Positions 55,714-64,000 of a stretch of 64,000 nt of DNA are shown here, in pieces. Under the pieces are notes generated by a model. It was given only the letters and a program-made list of their open reading frames with translations, had not been told where the DNA came from and did not search any database. Each line of letters opens with the position of its first letter. Positions within the stretch are counted from its first letter, which is position 1. The stretch is from positions 7,550,001-7,614,000 of the forward strand of contig NZ_CP050440.1 in the NCBI RefSeq assembly GCF_011769525.1, given 5' to 3'. The DNA comes from Tolypothrix sp. PCC 7910 (GTDB lineage: Bacteria > Cyanobacteriota > Cyanobacteriia > Cyanobacteriales > Nostocaceae). The position numbers and the translations under genes are program-made.

Positions 55714-57501
55714 TCAAAAAGGATTGTAAATCAAGGAAAAGTATAACCCATTCTCTTGCCATGTGTTCTCTCTAGATTCTACAGATACTAAAGGAATACC
55801 CCAATCAAGACGCGCACTGAAGCGATCGCCTTGTGTCCATCTTAAGCCTAAACCAACAGAGGCTAGGGTGTTGGGATCTGGGTTTTCTCGATTAGAACTA
55901 TTCCAAGCCACACCAAAGTCAACAAATGGTGTGAGATGCAGAGTACTACCTATTTGCGGTAAGCGGAGAATTGGTACTTGAACTTCTGCTGAAGCAAAAG
56001 CCCCATTATCCGTTAACAGATAATCTTGACGATAGCCTCGAACAGTATCAATACCGCCTAAACCTAATTGTTCTAAGGGTAGCAAGTTTCTTGAGGCTAA
56101 CTGTGTATTTAAACGTAGTAGCAGTAATGTTTCTGGAGCTAACAGCCTTGCCCACTGTGCTTGTCCCTGCCAAGCAAAAAAGCGGCTATCAGGCCCCTCT
56201 TGATTGATAGTCGAATCAAATGCACCTATACCCAAATTAAATTGCGATCGCAAAGCAATCACTTCTCGGCTGTTACGGGTTGTCCATTCTTGGAAAAATC
56301 TGATTGCAGATATGCGTGTACTTCCTTGTTCGTCAGCGCCTAATGAGGGAAAAGGTAAACGTTCACCTTCAATATAAGTAGCTTCACTCTCGCGGCGTGA
56401 AGCTGTCAAACCCAAAGCTAATTCTTGTGTAGGAGTTTGAATGATGGGCTGGCGGAAGGTAATTTCATAGTAGCGGGAAGATGATTCAATATCGAGGATA
56501 TTAAAAGGTTCTTCAATAACATTGCTGGATGTAGTGCCAAAGTTAAAGGAAAGTGTACCATTACGGGCGTTGAGCGGTATTGTATAACCAACGTCAAAGG
56601 CATTACTACCATCAGTATTAGTGTAAGCAAAATTCAAGCCATCTCCAAATCCCAGGAGGTTGGCTTGATTAATTTGTAAGCGACGGCGAAAACTACCAAC
56701 GCTAGGCGATCGCCCATTATCTAGAACTACTTGAGCGCTGAAGGATTGTGCTTCCCTCACCTCAACTTGTAATACACTCACCCCAGGGCGAGATCCAGCG
56801 GAGAGTTCAGCAGATAAATTTTGAATCAAAGGATTCAACTGTAATAGTTGCAATGCTTCTAGTAACTGCTCCCGATTTAGAGGCGCTTTAGTCGCGATCG
56901 CTAGACGGCTACGTACATAATTAGGATTTAGTCTACGAGTACCAGTTACCTGAATTTCTTCTAATTTACCTTCAACAACCTGAATTTTAATTACGCCAGA
57001 CTTGATAGTTTGTGGGGGAATATAAGCACCAGAGGTAATATAGCCATTTCTGACATATAAATCGGTAATCTTAGAACGAGCTTGAAATACCTCAGCTAAG
57101 GATATAGGCTTGTTGAGAAATTCCTTAGTTTCTGCTGCTAATTGTTGGGGAGTAAATACAGTGCTACCAACAACCTCAAATCTTTCTACAACAATATTTT
57201 CTGGAAGATTTTCAGGTAGGGTTTGTTCAGGTGCAGGAGATGGGCTAGGTACGGGAAGTAGCTGTTCTGGTGGTGGTAGTGGTTGTGGTGGTTTAGGTAA
57301 GGGAGTTGGAGAAGTTACAGGCGGTTGTACATCTTGTGGCGGCGGTAGTTGTTGCGCCTGAATAGAATTGAGATTTGGGATCTGTGCAGTATTAATAGTT
57401 TGGGCTTTTGCTGCTTTAGCATTGATGTTGCCCAGAAACACAAATATACTCAGTTGTAATAACAAAACTCCATACTTATGAAGTGATTTATCGCTCATCA
57501 T
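55714..57501 (-). CDS. TpsB/ShlB-family outer-membrane secretion protein
   Basis: A 595-residue two-partner secretion pore. A signal peptide is followed by a proline-rich stretch (residues 50-95), two POTRA domains (VERFEVVGSTVFTPQQL, IQVTGTRRLNPNYVRSRL) and a 16-strand barrel with the loop-6 motif TVRGYRQD. It ends LYFSLIYNPF with the terminal Phe of outer-membrane barrels. Such pores export one large TpsA filament, usually encoded next door; no TpsA-like gene (TPS domain) is in this window on either side. The partner may be elsewhere, or the pore may serve several substrates. Confidence 0.93.
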   Translation of the reverse strand: MMSDKSLHKYGVLLLQLSIFVFLGNINAKAAKAQTINTAQIPNLNSIQAQQLPPPQDVQPPVTSPTPLPKPPQPLPPPEQLLPVPSPSPAPEQTLPENLPENIVVERFEVVGSTVFTPQQLAAETKEFLNKPISLAEVFQARSKITDLYVRNGYITSGAYIPPQTIKSGVIKIQVVEGKLEEIQVTGTRRLNPNYVRSRLAIATKAPLNREQLLEALQLLQLNPLIQNLSAELSAGSRPGVSVLQVEVREAQSFSAQVVLDNGRSPSVGSFRRRLQINQANLLGFGDGLNFAYTNTDGSNAFDVGYTIPLNARNGTLSFNFGTTSSNVIEEPFNILDIESSSRYYEITFRQPIIQTPTQELALGLTASRRESEATYIEGERLPFPSLGADEQGSTRISAIRFFQEWTTRNSREVIALRSQFNLGIGAFDSTINQEGPDSRFFAWQGQAQWARLLAPETLLLLRLNTQLASRNLLPLEQLGLGGIDTVRGYRQDYLLTDNGAFASAEVQVPILRLPQIGSTLHLTPFVDFGVAWNSSNRENPDPNTLASVGLGLRWTQGDRFSARLDWGIPLVSVESRENTWQENGLYFSLIYNPF

Positions 57502-58170
57502 GATTTAGGGCTATTTCAAATTAGATTAAGATTTAGTAGAAAGAAGCTGACATTATAAGATAGCAGCTAACTGTATATTTACTGACCGTAAATTCATCTA
57601 AGTTCAAAAACTAAAGCTTAGACTATATTTACAATTGAATTTACACCATTATCTGCTATAATTACAAATTAGGAAAGAAAATTATATACAGTCTTTAAAA
57701 TATACAGTACGTTTTATTAAGATAACTATCTAACTTAATTCAGAAAGTTATATTTTCATTACTAAAAGCGCTTAAGTTTAAAATCTGATATGTTTAATAA
57801 ACAAAAAAACACGATTAATTATTATATTTTGTTATCGTTTTATCATAAAAAATCTTACAAAAGTTCGCGCATTGGTGATGTACAGTCATGAAAAATTAAC
57901 CGCTAATGACAGAGGATATAAACGCATAAGCGGCTACTCTTCTCCATCTCTGCGGGACGCTAACGCGAACGAGTTCTCTAAAGGAGACCTACCGGGTACG
58001 CAGAGAAACGCCGATAAATTTGTAATTCAGCAGATTAGGTAAGCTGAGAAAAACTTAGAATGGCAGCTTTAAATTTTAACTTAAAGCCTGATTATAACTA
58101 ATACCTACGCTAAAAAATCTTTCATTTTTATTAATAAATTGCTGTTCTAGATTGTATAAGGTTGAAATCT
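57502..58170. other. 669-bp gene-free stretch with a dispersed repeat
   Basis: Mostly AT-rich, no gene. Positions 57949-58013 hold a GC-rich dispersed repeat (GCGGGACGCTAACGCGAACG and, further on, GTACGCAGAGAAACG) of Nostocales type. The promoter of the TpsB gene should lie in 57502-57700. Confidence 0.5.
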
Positions 58171-58821
58171 TTATAAATAACCCTCGCTTTCTGCAAATTT
58201 TCGTAAGCGTGGTAAACATTGACGTTGATAAAAACTGCTTAAAGTGGGAATCGATAAACCGAATTCTTCAGACAACTCTTTCCAGCTAGCTTCTGGGGGT
58301 AAGCGTTTTAAAATTAATACCTGACAATTTACATCAGAACGCCCTTTAATATAAGTACTGCGTAGTTCTCCTTGAAAGTCTGCTTCCGCCCATATTTTTA
58401 CATTATCCAATATTGGGGGAGCTTCAGGGCTAGCAGCTAGGTTATCTACAGGATCAAGAGTATCGCTATTGTCACCCGAACCAGACTGACGAATCTTCAA
58501 AGGTACTTTGATAGCTTGTTCTCGTTGCTGGTTGAGGTAAAAGTCTTGAAGCCTGCGTTTTAGGTAAGCATTTAGCCAAGTCACAACACTCCCATAATTA
58601 GGATCATAGGCTTGGCCTGTCCTAGCTTCACAAATATTGCGACAGAAATATAACCAAGTTTGTTGAAGTGCGTCTTGATAATAAGGGCTACTTTCCCGCC
58701 AGAGTCTACTTGTAGTCAAACGAATAATTTGCGTGAGCAGCTTCTGACGCTCTTTACTTCCGGGTGGGTTTTCACAAGCTTGGGTAACTAAGTAGCGTAG
58801 CTGTTCATCCAATTCAACCAT
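58171..58821 (-). CDS. Sigma-70 family RNA polymerase sigma factor (short type)
   Basis: A 216-residue sigma factor-like protein. The region-2-like part is YYQDALQQTWLYFCRNICEA with GSVVTWLNAYLKRRLQDFYL; region 4 at the C-terminus is LPPEASWKELSEEFGLSIPTLSSFYQRQCLPRLRKF, a helix-turn-helix. It resembles the small alternative or ECF-like sigma factors of cyanobacteria that have no anti-sigma gene beside them. Targets unknown. A divergent small gene starts 446 bp away. Confidence 0.82.
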   Translation of the reverse strand: MVELDEQLRYLVTQACENPPGSKERQKLLTQIIRLTTSRLWRESSPYYQDALQQTWLYFCRNICEARTGQAYDPNYGSVVTWLNAYLKRRLQDFYLNQQREQAIKVPLKIRQSGSGDNSDTLDPVDNLAASPEAPPILDNVKIWAEADFQGELRSTYIKGRSDVNCQVLILKRLPPEASWKELSEEFGLSIPTLSSFYQRQCLPRLRKFAESEGYL

Positions 58822-59267
58822 AGCAATCTGGGTAAAGAAAGCAAGAATATTTTAATGCAATTATTTCCCAAAAAACCTATTATTTTCAAGTTGAGTAAAA
58901 TTTTCTCTTTTACGCGCTTAAATGAATAAAAAATTGTCATCTCTACTATTAGATACGCATCAATTTTTTTTAAAAATAACATAATACTATAATTTTCTCC
59001 TTCTACAGTCTATTATCTAATTTAAAATTTTCAAAATAGACAAATACAATCAATATATTCTTAGGATAGATATTTTATATTTTAAGTTCCAGAAATAACT
59101 AGATTTTTGATTACAAACTTAGCAATGTATAAAACATAAAATATAAAACAAAGGCTATTGATTAACCCTATAGATTTTTTGATTGTTATCCATAGAGCCA
59201 TAGCTATTAATTAATCAAAATATAGAGTTATCTTAACTATTTGTCTTGATTTTTATTAACAATAATC
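58822..59267. other. 446-bp AT-rich divergent promoter region
   Basis: Very AT-rich, no gene. It separates the sigma factor gene (leftward) from a small ORF (rightward) and should hold both promoters; no clear operator was seen. Confidence 0.4.
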
Positions 59268-59504
59268 ATGTGTATTGAAAAAGCTTGTGCAAACCTAACT
59301 GGATTTAGAGGTTTTATGGCTAACGGGAATCATATTATTTTTATTCATCCAGATGGAACTAGCCTATCTCATGATGCGATCGCAAGGTTTTTGGCATTGA
59401 ACACAATCAACAGTAATACTGAGATTGGCTTTGGCGGTCAAACTTTGGCGATCGTTAGGAGTGTGACTAATTTAGATGTTAACATCAGCTTTATTTTCAC
59501 CTAA
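59268..59504 (+). CDS. Small hypothetical protein (78 residues)
   Basis: ATG at 59268 opens a 78-residue frame: two cysteines near the start (CIEKACANL), then MANGNHIIFIHPDGTSLSHD, IARFLALNTINSNTEIGFGG and a hydrophobic end (NISFIFT). I do not recognise it. It has no signal peptide. A strong hairpin follows at 59577-59619, as expected after a real gene, and the divergent neighbour is a sigma factor. An internal ATG (residue 17) is an alternative start. Confidence 0.45.
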   Translation: MCIEKACANLTGFRGFMANGNHIIFIHPDGTSLSHDAIARFLALNTINSNTEIGFGGQTLAIVRSVTNLDVNISFIFT

Positions 59505-59576
59505 TTTAAATTACCTAAATGGTTGGTAAGACTGTCAAAAATAGAATTTGAACTGGAATTTTGTTTGAGAAAAAGT

Positions 59577-59619
59577 AAAAGTGAAAGGGGAAATCTTAAC
59601 TCTTTCCCCTTTCACTTTT
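59577..59619. terminator. Bidirectional terminator hairpin
   Basis: AAAAGTGAAAGGGGAAA and its exact reverse complement form a 17-bp perfect stem around a 9-base loop, with A-rich and T-rich outer parts. It sits between the rightward small gene (ends 59504) and the leftward DUF2330 gene (ends 59641), so it can end both transcripts. Confidence 0.85.
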
Positions 59620-59640
59620 ATGCTAAATCAACAAGTTGAA

Positions 59641-61029
59641 CTATAACCCTAACCAGGAAAAGAAACTCTCCCACCAAGAAGGGGTTAAATCGCTAACATT
59701 GAAGTTCATTTTGCGGCGGATATCTTGAATATTCCAGTTAGTTAGCTTGGCTAAAGTTTGTGCTTCTTGTTCAAAACGCTTAGGTAATGACTGCTTGTAT
59801 TCTCGCCCAGCTGGACAATTTAAGTCGCCTGTAAACGGATGTTGTAAGATGTAACGCCCTTGAAAAGATTCCCGGTTATAAGTTTCTTGGAACATTGGAT
59901 CTTCGGGGAATTTGTTGCGAGTGTAGCGGATATGCAATCGGCTGATGAACACATTACTAGTAGGAACAGGTGGACGAAAACCACGAGGTAATGTCCGATT
60001 ATTGCGAGAATCATCATCCAGCCAAAATACACCTGCTTGCTTAAGTTCTTCTAAAGATAAGGGTTCGGCAGAACAAGGATCGCAACTACTCATATCCCAA
60101 GCATACTCTAAGAAAGCTACTTTCCGGTCTTCTTTAGTATAAGAAGTTTGAAACATGGACTTATAAAAATCGCCAAATTCATTTTTGACAAACAAGGGAA
60201 TATTAGCGTCAGAGGGAATTTTTACCGTGCGATAGTTAGTAGTTTCTGCTTGCCCTTTGGGAGATAAGATATAAACAATCACATCCTGTTCAGATGCAGC
60301 ATTAATCATACCTAAACGAATCGGCAGCATGAACTTAGGTGATTTGTAAAATATTTGCAGGGGACGGAGTAACTGATAGCCAGATTGCTCAAATTTATCT
60401 AGGTTGACTTTCGCTACAAAGAATTTCATTGAAGAGCGAATGTATGGCTGAAGTAAGTCTTTAGCTCCTTTAGGGATTTTGTAGCCATTTTGATTGAGCC
60501 AAGTTTCCAAACCTCCAGATTCTTTAGCGCTTAAAATCACAATATCGTATTCGCCAACATTAAACCGCGCCTCAACAGTAACACCTAAATTACTACCGCC
60601 CCTTTTACCCGAAATCTCATCTCTGGCTGCGGCTCGAGGTGCTGCTTGTGGCATATTTTCACCTTCGTAAACCCGAGCGCAGGGATCTGAATCAAAATAC
60701 TCTACTAATCGTGGCGCGCTAAAAGCATCAAGCCGTTCAATAATTTTGGGTTCAGCAATACGAACTTGGTCTTTTTGCAACACAGTTGGTACAGGTACAA
60801 CGATCGCAAAATCTTTGACTGCACCCTGAAAATCATTAGCCATTGTCAAGACAGTGCGATCGCCATCTCGCGCAATTACTACTTGAGAAGCTTGGTTATA
60901 AAGTTTGCTATCAGCTTTAGAAACATAAAATCCGCAAAATGCCCATGCTGTAGGCGTAAAAGATAGAACAGTTATCAATGCTATGACTATTGAAATTAAA
61001 AATCTTAAGGGTTTCATGTTATTTCTCAA
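59641..61029 (-). CDS. DUF2330 exported protein
   Basis: A 462-residue protein with a signal peptide (LISIVIALITVLSFTPTAWAFCGF) and the DUF2330 region (FCGFYVSKADSKLYNQASQV, MANDFQGAVKDFAIVVPVPT, ILSAKESGGLETWLNQNGYK, IRYTRNKFPEDPMFQET). Cysteines occur as pairs (DPC, CDPCSAEP). Function unknown; periplasmic or membrane-attached. It is 21 bp downstream of the RnfD-like gene on the same strand, so the two are one operon, a pairing I recall from other cyanobacteria. Confidence 0.88.
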   Translation of the reverse strand: MRNNMKPLRFLISIVIALITVLSFTPTAWAFCGFYVSKADSKLYNQASQVVIARDGDRTVLTMANDFQGAVKDFAIVVPVPTVLQKDQVRIAEPKIIERLDAFSAPRLVEYFDSDPCARVYEGENMPQAAPRAAARDEISGKRGGSNLGVTVEARFNVGEYDIVILSAKESGGLETWLNQNGYKIPKGAKDLLQPYIRSSMKFFVAKVNLDKFEQSGYQLLRPLQIFYKSPKFMLPIRLGMINAASEQDVIVYILSPKGQAETTNYRTVKIPSDANIPLFVKNEFGDFYKSMFQTSYTKEDRKVAFLEYAWDMSSCDPCSAEPLSLEELKQAGVFWLDDDSRNNRTLPRGFRPPVPTSNVFISRLHIRYTRNKFPEDPMFQETYNRESFQGRYILQHPFTGDLNCPAGREYKQSLPKRFEQEAQTLAKLTNWNIQDIRRKMNFNVSDLTPSWWESFFSWLGL

Positions 61030-61050
61030 TTGTGTTCAAGGGGCTAGGAA

Positions 61051-61905
61051 TTAGGAGCTAGAGGTTAGGGAATCTTGATTGCTAATTGTTGAAATAGATG
61101 TAATATGACTGTTCTCGTCTTTTTTAAACCAGGAATATTCTGCTTCTGACCAGAGGGCATCGAACAAAATGGTCAATGGAGCTAGAATAAACAGGGCCCA
61201 GAAAACTGCACTGGAAATAAAGAAATAATTCCGCAGGATAAAAGTGAATATGGCGATGCAAACTGCCCAAACTAAGCGACCAATTCGGGCATTGGGAATT
61301 GAGCGCGGATCTGTGACCATAAACAGGGCGAATAATAATAAAGACCCACTCATTAAACGATGCCAATAAACATCCCAAGTCCAACCTAGCCAGAGATTAC
61401 GAATTGCTTCTAGCAGTGAGTAGGAACCTAGAAAAGCAGCTGTCGTATCCCAGCGACCAACTCGCTGCAAAATCATGCCACCTGTACCGACAAATAACAG
61501 CCCATACCACCAGTCTTCTCCCCACTGTCCTGGCGAAACCCAAGCATCAGAGGTGAGCAGCAAGGCAGTAATAATACCAAAGTTGGCAGGATTGAAGAAA
61601 TGTTTATTACCAACTTGGAAAAAAAATTTACTAGCGATCGCACTTGCTGCGGCTAAAGCCATGGTCGTCCAATGATCGGCCCGCAACAATAAGCTGAGTC
61701 CCAATGATGTAATTAAAGCACTGCGAATGTTGATGTTTTGTTCTTTACTCAAAACTAATGACAAAATCCATTGGGTTAATAGACAAGTAGCGATCGCCAC
61801 TCCGATTAACTCCGGCTGCAATGTCCAGTCCCTTGTGCCAATACCTAAAAAAAGAAACAAGGACAGAAATATAATTTGATAATCTCGGATATCATTAAGC
61901 AACAT
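61051..61905 (-). CDS. RnfD/NqrB-family membrane protein
   Basis: A 284-residue membrane protein with eight to ten helices of the NQR2/RnfD/RnfE family (LITSLGLSLLLRADHWTTMA, GNKHFFNPANFGIITALLL, LMSGSLLLFALFMVTDPRS). In full Rnf or Nqr complexes this subunit carries a covalently bound flavin on a Ser/Thr in an S(T/G)AT-like motif; I do not see a clear copy of that motif, and none of the other Rnf subunits is nearby. It precedes the DUF2330 gene in one operon. A separate electron-transfer role with DUF2330 is possible but not shown. Confidence 0.82.
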   Translation of the reverse strand: MLLNDIRDYQIIFLSLFLFLGIGTRDWTLQPELIGVAIATCLLTQWILSLVLSKEQNINIRSALITSLGLSLLLRADHWTTMALAAASAIASKFFFQVGNKHFFNPANFGIITALLLTSDAWVSPGQWGEDWWYGLLFVGTGGMILQRVGRWDTTAAFLGSYSLLEAIRNLWLGWTWDVYWHRLMSGSLLLFALFMVTDPRSIPNARIGRLVWAVCIAIFTFILRNYFFISSAVFWALFILAPLTILFDALWSEAEYSWFKKDENSHITSISTISNQDSLTSSS

Positions 61906-62128
61906 TACACGCCTATTCAGGGATTACGCGCAGATTTTTCCCCAATCTAGACGGATCAATGCTCAAATAATACTGTTGTTACAGTTTTTGTTACAAACTG
62001 AATCCTTAAAAGCAGAAATTTCCCTATTATTTACCAGTAGTAAAATTGCGATCGCTCTAAATATTAATTATTGTTGCGGATCAATTCGCTACAATGCAAA
62101 AACAGATTGCTTCTCAAGCCTTTAGCTT

Positions 62129-62602
62129 ATGTTGATCCGTCCTGCTACGCCAGCTGACGTACCCAAAGTTTTACCAATGGTTGCAAAGATATGTGCTTTG
62201 CATGAAGCCTGGGACTCTGCCAAATATGGGTTTCTACCTCATCCAGAACAGCGTTATCAAAACTGGTTGGGAAGATTGGCAAATAGCAATAGCAGCGTAT
62301 TTCTCGTAGCTGAAGATGAAGAGAATTTAGTGGCGTTTCTAGTAGCGACAGTTGAGCGCGAAATTCCTATTTATCGGTTAAAGGAATTTGCTTTTATTCA
62401 CGATATTTGGGTTGAGCCAGAATATCGCCAACAAGGGTTAGCACGGCAGATGGTAATAGTGGCTGTTGAAAGCTTTGAGAAAGCGGGGATTAAACAAATC
62501 AGGCTAGATACCGCAGCAATTAACGAAGCGGCGCGGCGGTTATTTGCATCTTGTGGTTTTCGCATCAGCACTATAGAAATGCTGATGGAATTAAACCAAT
62601 AG
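62129..62602 (+). CDS. GNAT acetyltransferase
   Basis: A 157-residue single GNAT domain. The acetyl-CoA loop is IHDIWVEPEYRQQGLARQMVI (Q/R-x2-G-x-A form), and the end has LDTAAINEAARRLFASCGFR, the usual last helix. Substrate unknown; it might be a protein N-terminus or a small amine. Monocistronic, followed by the third copy of the 20-bp palindrome. Confidence 0.9.
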   Translation: MLIRPATPADVPKVLPMVAKICALHEAWDSAKYGFLPHPEQRYQNWLGRLANSNSSVFLVAEDEENLVAFLVATVEREIPIYRLKEFAFIHDIWVEPEYRQQGLARQMVIVAVESFEKAGIKQIRLDTAAINEAARRLFASCGFRISTIEMLMELNQ

Positions 62603-62608
62603 CTGTAG

Positions 62609-62628
62609 AGACGCGATTAATCGCGTCT
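62609..62628. terminator. 20-bp perfect palindrome, copy 3
   Basis: AGACGCGATTAATCGCGTCT lies 7 bp after the GNAT stop and is followed by TTTATT, so it can act as a simple terminator. Same sequence as 38433-38452. Confidence 0.65.
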
Positions 62629-62639
62629 TTATTCAAAAG

Positions 62640-62696
62640 TCCAAAGTCAAAAGTTAAGAGTCAAAGGACAAATGACCAATGACCAATGACCAATGA
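62640..62696. repeat. Tandem short repeats before the ndhN end
   Basis: AAAGTCAAAAGTTAAGAGTC is followed by four ATGACCA-type units (62669-62697) running up to the ndhN stop codon. No coding content. Confidence 0.75.
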
Positions 62697-63173
62697 CTAA
62701 CTCGCTAAAAGCGTTTTTTCTAGAGGAGTCCAACGGAAAGCGCGATCGCCACCTCTTTCAATCACTACTTTGACTTTTGGTTCCAAGCGTGGTAAAGCTG
62801 TCAAAAAGTCAAGTTCTTGATTGGAAAGAATATGTCCCTCAATGATCCACAAAACCAGTCCTTTAGACTTGGGCGGTAACTGTTCTAGATGAGAACTGAT
62901 AATAGGTGGCAAATAGTATACATAACCTACTGCTGCACCAGTACCAGTACTTTTTTTACCCAGATGGGGTGGTCTGACTCCATGAACTCCTGTGAGATAG
63001 GCCGCCAAATCTCCTAGTCCCTTAGCAGTAATGTGGAGGGTTTCATACCCAGTTGCGCGCAGTCGGCGACGGTACCGACCTTCATAACCCCCTTCTGGAG
63101 GAACATAAACACCAAGAGATCCAACTTTTTCTAGTTCGCGAATAAAAGCGTTGCCAGTGGTAAGTAGTGCCAT
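62697..63173 (-). CDS. ndhN: NDH-1 complex subunit N
   Basis: A 158-residue NdhN, full length, recognised from MALLTTGNAFIRELEKVGSL, the GYEGRYRRRLRATGY block and LPRLEPKVKVVIERGGDRAF. NdhN is a peripheral subunit of the cyanobacterial and plastid NDH-1 complex, at the stromal/cytoplasmic arm, used in respiration, cyclic electron flow and CO2 uptake. It stands alone here. Confidence 0.95.
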   Translation of the reverse strand: MALLTTGNAFIRELEKVGSLGVYVPPEGGYEGRYRRRLRATGYETLHITAKGLGDLAAYLTGVHGVRPPHLGKKSTGTGAAVGYVYYLPPIISSHLEQLPPKSKGLVLWIIEGHILSNQELDFLTALPRLEPKVKVVIERGGDRAFRWTPLEKTLLAS

Positions 63174-63530
63174 AGATATTCGTTCTATCTCACTTAGATA
63201 TCTCTATTATTTACCGCGAACCGCTAAATTCAGTTCAATAATAAACTTATGATCTGGATTAGCTTTACTTGGTAGCAATCCATTGATATCGCTTCAACGT
63301 AATTTTAAGACCTCTGGGCAGGGGAGACATAGAGCATGAAGGCGCATGGTAGTTAGTAATAACAATTTCCTATTAGGAATTACCAATTACCGATTACCCA
63401 ATGCTCAATGCAAAAAAATTTATAGACAAATCTAAATAAATCATTTATATTGTTAGATTGTGACCAAATACGCAAATTAGGTTGCCATCTTATTGGCATT
63501 CTAAGCTAGTGTGAGCATCAAGGTCTGATG
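63174..63530. other. Intergenic region upstream of ndhN
   Basis: About 350 bp without a gene. It holds the ndhN promoter and a short repeat stretch (ATTACCAATTACCGATTACC at 63382-63401 and CAATGCTCAATGC after it). A CATCAAGGTCTGATGACTTG block at 63509-63528 leads into the structured RNA candidate. Confidence 0.5.
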
Positions 63531-63539
63531 ACTTGACTC

Positions 63540-64000
63540 CAACAAGGATGAATCTAGCTGAGATTGGCCGAAGACTGGTAAACTAAAAAAGCTTTCGGGT
63601 CAAATACAGAACTTACGGCTGGGTAATTAAAACCAACCCTAAGTTCCAGACTACATTCACTCCTGTAGTCCTGAAAAAGTGGGCAAAACCTTGAACAATA
63701 GTTTAAGGTATTTTAGTCGGAGTAGAAACTGAGCAGTAATGTTGGTTTGATCGCATTACATCAGTCTTAGTTAAAGGATACTGGGTGGCAAAAGCTGCTT
63801 AAGTCCCACTACAACACGGCTGTCGTCTAAAGTGGAAAATCCACACAAGACGCTGCCTCCAGAAAGTGCCTAAGCAATTGCCCGGATGAAAGCATTGCTG
63901 CACAAAGCGCAAAGCTCTAAAGCCTTGCCTTGATTCCAAAAGTTGCCCTTCCCATGAGGAAGGTGCTTATGGTTGTTCTGGTGAACTAGTGAGTGAAAGT
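63540..64000 (+). ncRNA. Large structured RNA candidate (HEARO/omega RNA-like), cut by the right edge
   Basis: No open frame of note, but dense hairpins: GAACTTA/TAAGTTC (63609-63615 with 63640-63646), GACTACA/TGTAGTC (63649-63655 with 63664-63670), ACCTTGAAC/GTTTAAGGT (63688-63696 with 63701-63709, one G-U), GTGGA/TCCAC near 63830, and CCTTCC/GGAAGG (63947-63952 with 63958-63963). The start has GCTGAGA (63557) and GGCCGAAGACTGG (63566-63578), which resemble the GCTGAGA...GGCCGAAAGACCGG core of IscB omega RNA. HEARO RNAs lie directly upstream of IsrB-type HNH genes and occur in cyanobacteria; such a gene would start just beyond 64000. Structure is seen; family assignment is inference. Confidence 0.45.

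Overview
The window comes from a filamentous, heterocyst-forming cyanobacterium (Nostocales). The evidence is the very frequent HIP1 octamer GCGATCGC, short tandem G/C-rich heptamer-type repeats in and between genes, the uptake hydrogenase pair hupS/hupL, ndhN, and many cyanobacterium-type proteins. No rRNA, tRNA or CRISPR array was seen.

Positions 1-27132 form a lipopeptide siderophore locus. A leftward operon runs from about 20.98 kb to beyond the left edge: a fatty-acyl-AMP ligase/ACP/condensation protein, a GNAT enzyme, then two pairs of a stand-alone TauD-type hydroxylase and an NRPS. Both NRPSs start with a condensation-like domain that lacks both catalytic histidines (an interface-type domain). 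The first adenylation domain of the upstream NRPS carries a complete aspartate code and its second a complete threonine code. The downstream NRPS has a histidine-like code, then a code with an acidic pocket (basic residue) followed by an epimerase. The inferred product is an acylated peptide: acyl, beta-hydroxy-Asp, Thr, (beta-hydroxy-)His, D-basic residue, and more beyond the edge. This resembles the cyanochelin class. Divergently, a TonB-dependent receptor, a PepSY membrane protein and an MFS exporter provide uptake, reduction and export. A Fur-box-like site lies between the two arms.

Positions 27.1-35.3 kb are a mobile zone around hupSL. A degenerate ISKra4 transposase and an XisF-like large serine recombinase lie just left of hupS. 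hupS itself lacks its first ~16 codons, exactly at the recombinase end. This fits a developmentally excised element interrupting hupS, with the other hupS fragment outside the window; if so, the whole siderophore locus would ride inside that element. Right of hupL, an intact IS4-family element splits a small DUF6888-type gene, and a PIN-toxin remnant follows.

Positions 35.3-64 kb are mostly chromosomal housekeeping: murJ, a secreted chorismate mutase, a pentapeptide protein, an LCP protein, mannose-1-phosphate guanylyltransferase, a UbiB kinase, ABC-2 transporter parts, PPK2, PEP synthase, a universal stress protein, an atypical pyruvate kinase, a STAND-derived TPR protein, a TpsB pore, a sigma factor, a DUF2330/RnfD pair and ndhN. 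The last ~450 bases look like a large structured RNA cut by the window edge, possibly a HEARO/omega RNA of an IsrB/IscB element.
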